In this document: positions 1 through 7,427 of the stretch, in pieces
Numbering within the stretch: position 1 is the stretch's first letter
Layout: each line of letters opens with the position of its first letter
Origin: UBA7803 sp049454295
Lineage (GTDB): Bacteria; Pseudomonadota; Gammaproteobacteria; Pseudomonadales; Azotimanducaceae
Assembly (NCBI GenBank): GCA_049454295.1
Contig: JBMTYG010000045.1
Span: 1 to 20,622 of the forward strand
Direction of reading: 5' to 3'
Length of the DNA: 20,622 nt
Notes under the pieces: generated by a model
What the model was told of the DNA's origin: nothing
Databases searched by the model: none
The model's input: the letters and a program-made list of their open reading frames with translations, nothing else
Program-made: the position numbers and the translations under genes

Positions 1-861
1 CGCATCCGGGTTGAACTGCCGCGCGCCGCGCGGCATCGCCCGGATCACGAAATCCTTAAGCGCCAGTGTGAGCGCCTCCGCTTCACCTCGGGGCGCAACC
101 GGTTGCGCAATCGTCAGCTCATAACGTGCGCCGCCCTTGTTCAGCAGTTCTCGAAACAGGGTCATATCCTTCAGTTCCGTGTTGAGAAACCAAAGCAGGT
201 AGAACAGCGCTGAATTTCGTCCCCGCAGGTGCATGGGAACAATTGGGCAACCGTAGCGCAATGCCATCGCGATCCCCGCCGACATCCAGGGGCGCTCGAC
301 CAGCCCCCGCGGCGTGGGTCGTGCCAGTCGGCCCGATGGAAAGATGACCACCAGCCGCTCTTCCCGAAAAGCCGCCGCCAGTGCCCGGACGGTTTCCCGA
401 TTGCGCCCGTGATCCCGCCGATCCGGCCGCCACTCGACGGGAATGATAATTTCGGCAAGGCGCGGTAACGCACGCACCGCGTCGCGGTTGGCCAGAAAGA
501 CGACGTCCTGCCGGACCCGGCGCAGGGTATCCCAGACCGCAATTCCATCCGCAATTCCGGACGGATGATTGGCAACCACCACCGCGCGACCGGCTGCGGG
601 CACATGCTCCAGTCCAGTCGCGCTCACCTGCATCGCCAAGCGCTGCGATAGCCAATCGAAGACCTCGCGCCCTGAGGCACCGCCGAGACGATCAACAATC
701 GCAACCGCGTCCGCGTGACCGAGCCGGGGATACAGCCAGCGCTGCACGGCGCGCCAGACACGCGGGTGCCGCATCAGACCCGTCGCCCGTTCCTCGATCA
801 ACTGATCAATGATATGCGGGCTTCTCGGCTCGCTCTGCGCGACTTTGGGCGGATTACGCAT
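1..861 (-). CDS. PlsC-type (LPLAT) acyltransferase, 3' end cut by window edge
   Basis: The frame is open from an ATG at 861 to the left edge (287 codons, no stop in window). No other ATG, GTG or TTG lies between this ATG and the upstream in-frame TAG, so the start is fixed, although its Shine-Dalgarno is weak. The protein reads as a glycerolipid or lysophospholipid acyltransferase that would transfer an acyl chain to a lysophospholipid-like acceptor at the inner membrane. Visible evidence is the acyltransferase block N98-H99 with D105 (NHPSGIAD, an H-x5-D spacing rather than the textbook H-x4-D) and FPSGR at about 174-178 in place of FPEGTRS. After it comes a hydrophobic stretch ending in a conserved-looking PIVPMHLRG segment. 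The first 75 residues are a family-variable N-terminal part without a signal peptide. The gene is divergent from the HTH regulator gene. The substrate cannot be told; the family call is fairly safe. Confidence 0.8.
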   Translation of the reverse strand, partial: MRNPPKVAQSEPRSPHIIDQLIEERATGLMRHPRVWRAVQRWLYPRLGHADAVAIVDRLGGASGREVFDWLSQRLAMQVSATGLEHVPAAGRAVVVANHPSGIADGIAVWDTLRRVRQDVVFLANRDAVRALPRLAEIIIPVEWRPDRRDHGRNRETVRALAAAFREERLVVIFPSGRLARPTPRGLVERPWMSAGIAMALRYGCPIVPMHLRGRNSALFYLLWFLNTELKDMTLFRELLNKGGARYELTIAQPVAPRGEAEALTLALKDFVIRAMPRGARQFNPDA

Positions 862-974
862 GTTGGGGTCTTCAGACGCAGTTGTTGGCGGGCGCTTAAG
901 CGTGCTGATTGCGCCGCCAAGCTACACCCACGATCAGCGGTATTCAACGCGCAAGCGAGTAGCGGCGCTATCGT

Positions 975-1024
975 TTTATCTTTATTTTCCATATTTTTTG
1001 GAATATAAGGCTATTTAAGATAAA
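975..1024. promoter_or_regulatory. AT-rich island with 8-bp inverted repeat and candidate promoter for the HTH gene
   Basis: This is a sharply AT-rich patch in GC-rich DNA, inside the 179-bp gap between the divergent acyltransferase and HTH genes. An exact inverted repeat TTTATCTT (975-982) and AAGATAAA (1017-1024) flanks it. TATAAG at 1004-1009 matches the -10 consensus at 5 of 6 positions, with a poor -35 (TTTATT, 981-986) 17 bp upstream. A shorter ATATT/AATAT pair (991-995, 1002-1006) lies inside. The layout suits an autoregulated promoter of the downstream regulator, but this is inference. Confidence 0.4.
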
Positions 1025-1040
1025 GCCGAACACCCAAGTC

Positions 1041-1460
1041 ATGTTGTTGTCCATCGAACAGGTCGCAGAACGGCTCGGTATGCATGTCCGCACCATCCGC
1101 AATTGGATACACGAAGGTCGCTTGCCAGCAACCCGTGTCGGTCGCCGCTATCGCGTCGAATCGGGTGATCTCGACACGCTGCTCGGACGCACGGCGCGCG
1201 CACCGGCGCGCCGAGAACGATACGTTCGGGTGACTTCGATTGTGGACATCGACGCCGTGCCGGAGGATCTAGCACAACGTCTTACGAACCTGCTTCTCGG
1301 CGCGACTCGAGGGCGATCCAGCGATGCCGCGCCCCTCGACCTGACCGTACGGGATGAACCCGAGCGCGCCAGCATACGCGTCACGATCTCGGGTGACCCA
1401 GCTACCGTCGCCCAGATTCTGGGACTGATTGATCTACAGCTGGCGCAGGCACCCAGGTGA
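1041..1460 (+). CDS. Small HTH DNA-binding protein (MerR/excisionase-type helix-turn-helix)
   Basis: A 139-aa protein. Residues 1-50 form a typical excisionase-family (HTH_17, MerR-like) winged helix: LSIEQVAERLGMHVRTIRNW, then EGRLPATRVGRRYRV and a short helix. Residues 50-70 are Arg/Ala-rich and linker-like. The remaining roughly 70 residues (VTSIVDIDAVPEDLA... to ASIRVTISGDPATVAQILGLID) look like a small alpha/beta domain that I cannot name; it might be a sensor or dimerisation module. Its TGA overlaps the GTG of the hydrolase gene in GTGA, so the two are probably translationally coupled and the protein may regulate that gene or its own AT-rich upstream promoter. The Shine-Dalgarno is poor. 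There is no integrase or phage gene nearby, so the excisionase label describes the fold, not the function. Confidence 0.8.
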   Translation: MLLSIEQVAERLGMHVRTIRNWIHEGRLPATRVGRRYRVESGDLDTLLGRTARAPARRERYVRVTSIVDIDAVPEDLAQRLTNLLLGATRGRSSDAAPLDLTVRDEPERASIRVTISGDPATVAQILGLIDLQLAQAPR

Positions 1461-2323
1461 CTACACGCCCGATCTACCGCTCCGCCGCGGGACAACGGGC
1501 GGTCGAGGCCGAGTACCGCGCCTTCCTCGAATCCTGGCCGGTCGCAAAACGCGAGCACAGCATCGAGACCTGCGCCGGCAACACCTTCGTGATCGAAAGC
1601 GGTCCAGAGCATGCACCACCGCTGGTTCTACTCCATGGCAGCGGTCTCAACAGCCTGACCTGGATGGGCGACGTCGGAGCCTGGGCTAAGGCGTTCCGCG
1701 TTCTGGCTGTCGATGTGATCGGGCATCCCGGCTTCAGCGCCGCCACCCACCTACCCTACGCGTCCGATGGCTACGCCGCGTGGCTGGACGACGTCTTGGC
1801 GGGGTTGGGCGTCAGGCACGCGGCATTCATTGGACTATCCCTGGGCGGCTGGCTTGCGACCGACTATGCGATCCGGCGGCCGACGCGCGTGACACAGCTG
1901 GTTTTGCTCGCGCCTGGAGGAATCGGCAGGGCGCGGCTGAGCACATTTGCGCTCTTGTTCACCGTTCTGCCGTTGATGCTTGCGGGCGACTGGGGGAAGC
2001 GGCGCGCCATGCAGCGCATGTTGGGCCCCCGACCGCCGATGGACACAGAGAATCTTGCCCGAGTCGACGCATTCACGACGCTGATCAGCCGGTACTACCA
2101 CTATCGAACCGACGCCCTGCCCGTTTTTCCGGACACGGCGCTCGCTCAGATCGACATACCTGTGCTGCTCATCGTTGGTGCAGAAGACCCCATGCTGGAT
2201 GCGCAGGAGACGGTCGCGCGGCTGACAACAGCGGCGCGGCGCGTCGCTGTACACGTGCTCGCAGACGTGGGACACCAGGTCATCGGTCAGACCACTCGAA
2301 TCCTGGATTTCCTGCGCTCCTAG
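1457..2323 (+). CDS. Alpha/beta hydrolase
   Basis: A 288-aa serine-type alpha/beta hydrolase, predicted cytoplasmic, with a GTG start inside the stop of the preceding HTH gene (4-nt overlap). The N-terminal 40 residues are a helical extension before the core. The core shows the oxyanion HG motif (LLHGSG, 59-64), the nucleophile elbow GLSLGG with S128, a candidate acid at D244 or D248 (GAEDPMLD), and the catalytic histidine H273 in DVGHQV. A lid region at about 155-225 is rich in Arg, Leu and aromatic residues. The family acts on esters, lactones or C-C bonds (meta-cleavage-product type), and the substrate is not readable. The gene is convergent with the SDR at 2348, with only 24 nt between them and no hairpin seen in the gap. 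Confidence 0.85.
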   Translation: MTTRPIYRSAAGQRAVEAEYRAFLESWPVAKREHSIETCAGNTFVIESGPEHAPPLVLLHGSGLNSLTWMGDVGAWAKAFRVLAVDVIGHPGFSAATHLPYASDGYAAWLDDVLAGLGVRHAAFIGLSLGGWLATDYAIRRPTRVTQLVLLAPGGIGRARLSTFALLFTVLPLMLAGDWGKRRAMQRMLGPRPPMDTENLARVDAFTTLISRYYHYRTDALPVFPDTALAQIDIPVLLIVGAEDPMLDAQETVARLTTAARRVAVHVLADVGHQVIGQTTRILDFLRS

Positions 2324-2347
2324 TTCTTGCGGCGACTCGAGCCGGGG

Positions 2348-3163
2348 TTACTCACGGAACAACTGCGTGCGACCACCGTCAACAACCAAATCGTGGCCGT
2401 TCACATAGCTGCCGGCATCAGAAGCGAGGTAGAGCGCCGCCTCGGCGATATCGTCCGCCAGTCCGGCGCGCGGCAAAGGTGTCGCGCGCGCCAGATTCGC
2501 CTTCAGCTTTTCAAGCTTGCGCGCGTTGTCGTCAGCAGCAAGCGTGTTAGCCCGCGCCGACCCACCCCAGAAAATCGGCGTCGCGATAGCGCCCGGAGAG
2601 ATCGCGTTAACACGGATCTGCTTCGGCCCCAGCTCCACCGCCGCCAACCGCGTGTAATGCGTGACTGCTGCTTTCAGCACGGAGTACAGGATATTGCCCT
2701 GGTTGTAACGAATGCCCGCGATACTTGAACAGTTGATGATCGAGCCACCGCCTCGTTCTTCCATCACCGGAACCGCGTGCTTGGTGCCGAAGATGACGCT
2801 TGAGAGCAAGAGATGCACGCCGTAATCGATCTGCTCGCCAGTGAAGGTCGTCAGCGAACCGGTGGTGGGACCACCGGCATTGTTAAACAGAATATCGAGG
2901 CCGCCGAAGCGGTCGACGGTCAGCTTGACCGCAGCCGCAATGTCCCCTTCTTCCATCACATCCATCGGGCAATACACAGCGGCGGCGCCCAGGCGGGCGG
3001 CCACAGCAGCGCCCTTGTCCTGCGAGCGTCCCGCGAGCACGACCTGCGCACCCGCTGCGACAAAACGTTCGGCGGTCGCTTCCCCAATCCCGCTCGTGCC
3101 ACCGGTGATCAGCGCCACCTTGCCGGTCAGCGGTCCCCGCGGATTGCTCTCGTTTGCGTTCAT
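2348..3163 (-). CDS. Short-chain dehydrogenase/reductase (SDR)
   Basis: A 271-aa classical SDR expected to oxidise an alcohol or reduce a ketone with NAD(P). Visible motifs are the TGGTSGIG cofactor loop (20-27), NNAG (94-97), and the triad S147, Y160 and K164 (YSVLK). The usual tetrad asparagine is not obvious: the equivalent stretch reads VHLLL, with His at about 117. The start is placed at the second candidate ATG (3163) because a G-rich Shine-Dalgarno (AGGGGGGA) lies about 6 nt upstream of it; the longer open frame begins at 3187. It is the last gene of the probable ferredoxin-P450 operon, 46 nt after slyD. The segment LKANLARATPLPRAG is a common lead-in to the C-terminal SDR signature. 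The substrate is unknown. Confidence 0.88.
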   Translation of the reverse strand: MNANESNPRGPLTGKVALITGGTSGIGEATAERFVAAGAQVVLAGRSQDKGAAVAARLGAAAVYCPMDVMEEGDIAAAVKLTVDRFGGLDILFNNAGGPTTGSLTTFTGEQIDYGVHLLLSSVIFGTKHAVPVMEERGGGSIINCSSIAGIRYNQGNILYSVLKAAVTHYTRLAAVELGPKQIRVNAISPGAIATPIFWGGSARANTLAADDNARKLEKLKANLARATPLPRAGLADDIAEAALYLASDAGSYVNGHDLVVDGGRTQLFRE

Positions 3164-3209
3164 CGGCTTATCCCCCCTGGCCATCAACCCGCGCTCTGCT
3201 CTGGTTCAA

Positions 3210-3704
3210 TCAATGATGGTGCCCACCAGGCCCGTGAGCATGTCCATGCGCAAGTTCTTCCGCAGTCGCCTCACGCACGCTGACCAATTCGATATCGAAC
3301 TCGAGGGTCTGACCGGCAAGCGGATGATTCAGATCGATATCCACCACCTTGCCCCCCACCTTGATGACGGTGCCGGTCCGAGGACCCTCGCGGGTCTGGA
3401 GCGTTGTCTGTTCGCCCGGTTTGAGCCGGTTAGGGTTCGGCAGATACTTCTTCGAAATTCGCTGGGTAAAGTCTGCCCGATGTTCGCCGAAGGCCTGGTC
3501 AGGGGTGAGGGTGAGATTCAGCCGTTCTCCACTTGCCTTCCCTTCCAGCGCCGTTTCGATGGCGGGCAACAGTGAGCCGTGACCGTGGAGCGACACGAAC
3601 GGTTCACCCTCGCGATTCGATTCCACCTCCGTACCGTCCGCTCCGCGAATTGCATAGCGAACAGTGATCACCCGGTCCTTTGCGACCAGCAGCCCTTCAC
3701 TCAT
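3210..3704 (-). CDS. slyD: SlyD-type FKBP peptidyl-prolyl cis-trans isomerase / metal-binding chaperone
   Basis: A 164-aa protein that closely follows SlyD. The FKBP half contains LHGHGSLLPAIETALEG (39-55) and AFGEH (71-75), an insert-in-flap chaperone domain spans about 76-120, and the FKBP strand returns with DLNHPLAGQTLEFDIELVSV. The tail EELAHGHAHGPGGHHH is the histidine-rich metal-binding segment typical of SlyD, though shorter than in E. coli. SlyD catalyses prolyl isomerisation, aids folding and binds Ni(II) in the cytoplasm. Its ATG overlaps the stop of the upstream epoxide-hydrolase gene (ATGA), and GAGGAG sits 8 nt before the start, so it is translationally coupled inside a catabolic operon. 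That is an unusual place for a housekeeping foldase. It might help mature the oxygenase-pathway enzymes (inference). Confidence 0.92.
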   Translation of the reverse strand: MSEGLLVAKDRVITVRYAIRGADGTEVESNREGEPFVSLHGHGSLLPAIETALEGKASGERLNLTLTPDQAFGEHRADFTQRISKKYLPNPNRLKPGEQTTLQTREGPRTGTVIKVGGKVVDIDLNHPLAGQTLEFDIELVSVREATAEELAHGHAHGPGGHHH

Positions 3705-4654
3705 GAACCCGACTCCTCAAGCGTCATCTGCCAGCGCATTTCCGGCACCGGCTGTCCGGTTAAGAAAGCGCTGATCATGGCGTTGACCGCTTCCGGCGCT
3801 TCCTGTTGTACCCAGTGTGAGACTCGTGGCAGGTAGCGGATGGTGAGGTCGTTCACCCATTCCTCTGTGCCGTACGTGGTCTCCTTTGTGAGCGCTACGT
3901 CTTCTTCACCCCACACCATCAGCGTGGGCGTGTTGATCACGGGCCAGCCTTCCTGTTGCTGGCGCCGCGCTCCGCCGCCGCGAACCAGCGCGCGATAGTA
4001 GTTGATCATCGCAGTCAGAGCACCGGGCTCCGCTGCGTTACGTCGGTAGACGTCAAGTACGCCGTCCGGGAACCGCGACTTATCGATCGCTGAGCCACGA
4101 AAGGCTTGACCCACGGCTTTCGCGCCGGCTTGGCCGAGCAGCCATTCGGGCACACCGGGAATCTGGAAGAAGAAGATGTACCAAGACTTTCGCAGCTGGG
4201 CGATTCCCTTGCGCAGCGCCTTTCGCGCAGGTCCCGGGTGCGGCACGTTGCAAATGATCAGGTGCGAGAGCGGGCGCTTCTGCCGCATCGCAAAATGCCA
4301 AGCAATCACCGCGCCCCAATCATGCGCAAGCAGCACGACTTCCTGACAACCCGAGGCATCGATCAGTCCAGCCACGTCGTCCATGAGGCATTCGAGGCTA
4401 TAGGCCTCGACGCCTTCCGGTCGGGAGGAACGGCCATAACCGCGCAGATTGGGCGCCCAAGCGCGATACCCGAGATCCGCGAGCACAGGGAGTTGAAAGC
4501 GCCAGGAAAAACTATGCTCCGGGAAACCGTGCAGGCATAGCGCAAGGCGGTCACCCGTGCCGCAGGTATCGACCTCGAAACGCAGCCCGTTGGCCTCGAT
4601 AAAGGTCGTCTCGATACGCGGATCGCGCAGTTCAGCAGGAACAATGTCTTGCAT
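3701..4654 (-). CDS. Epoxide-hydrolase-like alpha/beta hydrolase
   Basis: A 317-aa alpha/beta hydrolase with the hallmarks of soluble epoxide hydrolases: HGFPE (42-46), the aspartate nucleophile D112 in HDWG, a lid containing SWYIFF (Y159) and NYYRA (Y219/Y220) that can supply the two epoxide-activating tyrosines, the acid D252 (GEEDVAL), and H280 (SHWVQQEAP). Reaction: hydrolysis of an epoxide to a vicinal diol through an alkyl-enzyme intermediate. Haloalkane dehalogenase is less likely given the tyrosine pair. The start at 4654 is preferred because GAGGA lies 7 nt upstream and overlaps the stop of the preceding SDR; the longer open frame (4687) would begin inside that SDR. It is 10 nt after the SDR and overlaps slyD by 4 nt. 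CYP153 enzymes can epoxidise alkenes, which gives this gene a natural substrate in the operon. Confidence 0.88.
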   Translation of the reverse strand: MQDIVPAELRDPRIETTFIEANGLRFEVDTCGTGDRLALCLHGFPEHSFSWRFQLPVLADLGYRAWAPNLRGYGRSSRPEGVEAYSLECLMDDVAGLIDASGCQEVVLLAHDWGAVIAWHFAMRQKRPLSHLIICNVPHPGPARKALRKGIAQLRKSWYIFFFQIPGVPEWLLGQAGAKAVGQAFRGSAIDKSRFPDGVLDVYRRNAAEPGALTAMINYYRALVRGGGARRQQQEGWPVINTPTLMVWGEEDVALTKETTYGTEEWVNDLTIRYLPRVSHWVQQEAPEAVNAMISAFLTGQPVPEMRWQMTLEESGS

Positions 4655-4664
4655 AGAACAGTCC

Positions 4665-5540
4665 TCAGATTTTAACCATGCCGCCATCGACCATGAGCGT
4701 TTGCCCGGTCATGTTCAGCGCATTGTCAGAGACCAGGAACACGACCGCGTTGCCGATATCGGCCACGGTCTGCTCACGCCTAAGCGGCGTTCGATCGAAG
4801 ATTTGCGGATAATCGCCGCGGGCGATCCCCTCGAACCACGCGCGCGGATCCATACCCTGGAACTCCGGAATCATCGCAACGGCACGCTCGGCGTTCTGCC
4901 GCCAGGCGTCTGTCCAGACGATACCTGGCGCCACAGCGTTCACATTGATGTTATGTGGCCCGAGTAGTTCGGCCATGGTCTGAGTGAAGCTGACCAGCGC
5001 CGCCTTCATGGCGTTGTAGGAAGGGTGTACAAAGCCCTCAAGCATGCGCTTCGACAGCGAATTACGCCCCGCAATCGACGTGATGTTCACGATCTTGCCG
5101 CTGCCCTGGCCCTTGAATACGGGCAGCACGGCTTCGGTCATCAACACCACCGGCCGCAGATTCTGTCCGTAAAGCGCATCCCACAATGCTGCCGTAGGCC
5201 CCAGTGGCCCCGCCTCCGGCGCCGAACTCGTTTTGGGCGCGGCGCCCACGTTATTGACAAGAATATCGAGTCGGCCGAAATGGGATGTGGCGGCGTCGAC
5301 CGCCGCGAGCATGACGTCCGGCGCGGTGATGTCGCCGGGAAAACCCAGTGCCCGCCCACCCGCCGCTTCAATGGCGGACACGGTTGCCGCGGTCGTCTCC
5401 CGACCCCAGGAATTGACTACGACGCTAGCACCCGCTCGGCCAAGCGCAAGCGCGATGCCTTGACCGATGCCGCGCCCAGCCGCGGTCACGATGGCGACCT
5501 GCCCCGCGAGCAGGTCGGATGGAAAGGTATTGGCAGACAT
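4665..5540 (-). CDS. Short-chain dehydrogenase/reductase (SDR)
   Basis: A 291-aa classical SDR. Cofactor loop TAAGRGIG (19-26), NNVG (96-99), N127 in the position of the tetrad asparagine, S155, Y175 and K179 (YNAMK), and the C-terminal GQTLMVDGG motif. The spacing from Ser to Tyr is longer than usual because of an insert (RNSLSKRMLEGFVHPS). A second insert at about 218-250 (WRQNAERAVAMIPEFQGMDP) would shape the substrate pocket. It is likely an NAD(P)-dependent alcohol, diol or hydroxyacyl dehydrogenase. A GGGGG Shine-Dalgarno lies about 6 nt upstream of the ATG. It follows the P450 by 58 nt and precedes the epoxide hydrolase by 10 nt, which suggests it oxidises a product of those enzymes (inference). 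Confidence 0.88.
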   Translation of the reverse strand: MSANTFPSDLLAGQVAIVTAAGRGIGQGIALALGRAGASVVVNSWGRETTAATVSAIEAAGGRALGFPGDITAPDVMLAAVDAATSHFGRLDILVNNVGAAPKTSSAPEAGPLGPTAALWDALYGQNLRPVVLMTEAVLPVFKGQGSGKIVNITSIAGRNSLSKRMLEGFVHPSYNAMKAALVSFTQTMAELLGPHNINVNAVAPGIVWTDAWRQNAERAVAMIPEFQGMDPRAWFEGIARGDYPQIFDRTPLRREQTVADIGNAVVFLVSDNALNMTGQTLMVDGGMVKI

Positions 5541-5598
5541 GTTCAGCCCCCACGCTGTGAGGGCTCTACTCTAGCCGATCAGCCGCCGGGCGCAGCCG

Positions 5599-6858
5599 TC
5601 ATTTTGCGATCAGCCGCACCGGCAGCTCGAGATAGCCTTTCACAAAGGAGGAGTAGGTGCGCACCGGCTCACCCACCACTTCGACTTTGTGGAACCGCTT
5701 GAGAATTTCTTCCCAAGCGATGCGCAACTGCATCTCGCCGACACGATTGCCCATGCAGCGATGGATACCGAAGCCAAAGCTCATGTGACTGCGCGCATTC
5801 GGACGGTCGATGATGAAGTCATCGGGCGATTCGAACATCTGCGGGTCGCGGTTCCCCGAGACGTACCACATCACAATCTTGTCGCCCGCCTTGATCGTCT
5901 TGCCGCGCAATTCCGTGTCCACCAGCGCGCGTCGACGCATGTGTGCGAGCGGCGTCTGCCAGCGGATGATCTCCGCCACCATGTTGGGGATGAGCGCAGG
6001 ATTGGCGCGGAGTTTGTCGTACTCCGCCGGATGCTGATTAAGCGCCAAAACGCCACCGGAGAGAGAGTTACGCGTGGTGTCATTACCGCCCACGATCAGC
6101 AGAATCAGATTACCCAGATACTCCATGGGGCGGTTGATCATGTCCCGGGTGGCTGGGCTGTGCGCCAACATGGAGATCAGATCGTTACCGGGCTCAGGCA
6201 GCGCCGCACGCTGGTGCCACAGTTCTGTGAAATAGGTCAGGCACTCGATCAGCTCGGCGCGACGCTGGTCCTCGGTCTCGATGATGCCGGTCCCCGGCTG
6301 CGCGGTGGCCACATCGGACCAACGCGTGAGCTTTGCACGATCGTGGAACGGGAAGTCGAACAGCGTCGCTAGCATCTGCGTGGTGAGCTCGATGGAAACG
6401 CGATCCACCCAGTTGAAGGTTTCGCCAACCGGTAGCCCATCCAGGATCATCGCCACCCGTTCCCGGATCGTGCCTTCGAGTGCGGCAAGGTTGCGCGGAC
6501 CCGCTACCGGCGCGACGACCTTGCGCTGAACGTCATGCTTCGGCGGGTCCATCGCAATGAACATAGGCAGCTGAAAGTCCTCGTCCTGGTCACCCACGGT
6601 GATACCGCCCTCGGACGAGAAGATCTCATGGTGCATGTCGACGTACTTGATATCGTCATACCGAGTGACCGACCAGTAAGGCCCGAACTCACTCTCTGCC
6701 GTGAAATGGACCGGATCCTCTTCGCGCAGCCGCTTCAGGAGCGGAAGATGTGCATCGCGCCGAAAGAGTCCCGGCTGGGCGGGGTGCAGCGCCTCGATCG
6801 GATAAGCGTAAGGATCAAGCTGCAGTTCTGCTTCTGGTAACGCAAGGGCTTCGCTCAT
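5599..6858 (-). CDS. CYP153: Cytochrome P450, CYP153-type (alkane/alkene monooxygenase)
   Basis: A 419-aa soluble class I P450. Key motifs are the I-helix GGNDTTRN (D260, T261, T262), ExxR at E296-R299 (EIIRW), and the heme loop FGFGIHRCMGNRVG with thiolate C368. Long blocks agree with what I recall of CYP153A alkane hydroxylases: FGPYWSVTRYDDI, LPMFIAMDPPKHDVQRK, LATLFDFPFHDRAKLTRWSD, IIRWQTPLAHMRR, VMWYVSGNRDP and WEEILKRF. That makes the family call strong although no search was run. CYP153 enzymes insert oxygen at terminal positions of medium-chain alkanes and can epoxidise alkenes, using electrons from a [2Fe-2S] ferredoxin. The ferredoxin gene lies 40 nt upstream. A GGAG Shine-Dalgarno precedes the ATG. 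No ferredoxin reductase gene follows, unlike many CYP153 operons. Confidence 0.93.
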   Translation of the reverse strand: MSEALALPEAELQLDPYAYPIEALHPAQPGLFRRDAHLPLLKRLREEDPVHFTAESEFGPYWSVTRYDDIKYVDMHHEIFSSEGGITVGDQDEDFQLPMFIAMDPPKHDVQRKVVAPVAGPRNLAALEGTIRERVAMILDGLPVGETFNWVDRVSIELTTQMLATLFDFPFHDRAKLTRWSDVATAQPGTGIIETEDQRRAELIECLTYFTELWHQRAALPEPGNDLISMLAHSPATRDMINRPMEYLGNLILLIVGGNDTTRNSLSGGVLALNQHPAEYDKLRANPALIPNMVAEIIRWQTPLAHMRRRALVDTELRGKTIKAGDKIVMWYVSGNRDPQMFESPDDFIIDRPNARSHMSFGFGIHRCMGNRVGEMQLRIAWEEILKRFHKVEVVGEPVRTYSSFVKGYLELPVRLIAK

Positions 6859-6898
6859 GGTTTTCTCCGGCAGAGCCGCGCCAAGCGCGGCGCGATGA

Positions 6899-7219
6899 TC
6901 ACATCTGGAATTCGGGCACTCGTACCACCAGCCCGTCGAGCGCTTCGCTCACCGCTATCTGGCATGACAGACGCGAGTTCGAGCCCCGCTCCGGGTTCAG
7001 ATCGAGCATGGACTCCTCGCGGTCGCCCGGCTGCCCCACCCGAGACATCCAGGCTTCATCCACGTACACGTGACACGTGGCGCAGGAGCACTCTCCCCCG
7101 CAATCCGCGTCGATGCCGGGCACGAGGTTGTCGATCGCAGCCCGCATCAGCGACAGCCCGTTCTCGGCGTCCACCGTGTGCGGCGTACCGTTGTGTTCGA
7201 TAAAGGTTATCTTTGCCAT
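6899..7219 (-). CDS. [2Fe-2S] ferredoxin, adrenodoxin/putidaredoxin type
   Basis: A 106-aa vertebrate-type ferredoxin. The cluster ligands are C40, C46, C49 and C86 (C-x5-C-x2-C...C), inside DADCGGECSCATCHVYV and RLSCQI; C44 is an extra cysteine. The length and the C-terminal VVRVPEFQM match P450 redox partners. Role: single-electron carrier from a ferredoxin reductase to the CYP153 enzyme encoded 40 nt downstream. It might also serve the divergently encoded Rieske oxygenase (inference). It is the first gene of the probable six-gene minus-strand operon, so the promoter should lie in the 208-bp divergent region beyond its start. A purine-rich GAGGGAG Shine-Dalgarno sits about 7 nt before the ATG. 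Confidence 0.95.
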   Translation of the reverse strand: MAKITFIEHNGTPHTVDAENGLSLMRAAIDNLVPGIDADCGGECSCATCHVYVDEAWMSRVGQPGDREESMLDLNPERGSNSRLSCQIAVSEALDGLVVRVPEFQM

Positions 7220-7427
7220 AGGAGTTCTCCCTCAGTGCGCCTGGTTGCGGCCGATCCGCCCGACGGCCCTTATTTTTGCTCACGATATATGCAATGCACA
7301 CATTTTCCTAGGGGCGATAACCCGGGGCGATGATGACCAGGCCTGACCGAATGGTGCGCCGCGCGCCTTCCGGTTATGCTCAGGTGCAACATGCATCATT
7401 GAAGGTTAAGTCCTGGGGAGACATTCG
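7220..7427. promoter_or_regulatory. Divergent control region between ferredoxin-P450 operon and Rieske unit
   Basis: This 208-bp gap separates two oxygenase transcription units. On the minus strand, TATATC (7289-7284) is a possible -10 without a recognisable -35. On the plus strand, TATGCT (7375-7380) is a possible -10, also with a poor -35, which would fit activator-dependent promoters. Repeats seen are TGCAATGCA (7290-7298, a near-palindrome), ATGCAT (7391-7396), and the 8-bp direct repeat GGGGCGAT at 7311-7318 and 7324-7331 with a 13-bp period. None is proven to be an operator. Confidence 0.4.

Noticed and set aside
119..655. Minus-strand open frames at 119-655 and 171-605
   Set aside because: They are out of frame with the acyltransferase, whose motifs lie in the frame open from 861 to the left edge; their compositions are Arg/Gly/Ser-rich artefacts.
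1041..1460. Excisionase-type HTH as sign of an integrated mobile element
   Set aside because: No integrase, transposase, attachment repeats or phage genes are near; this fold is common in ordinary regulators.
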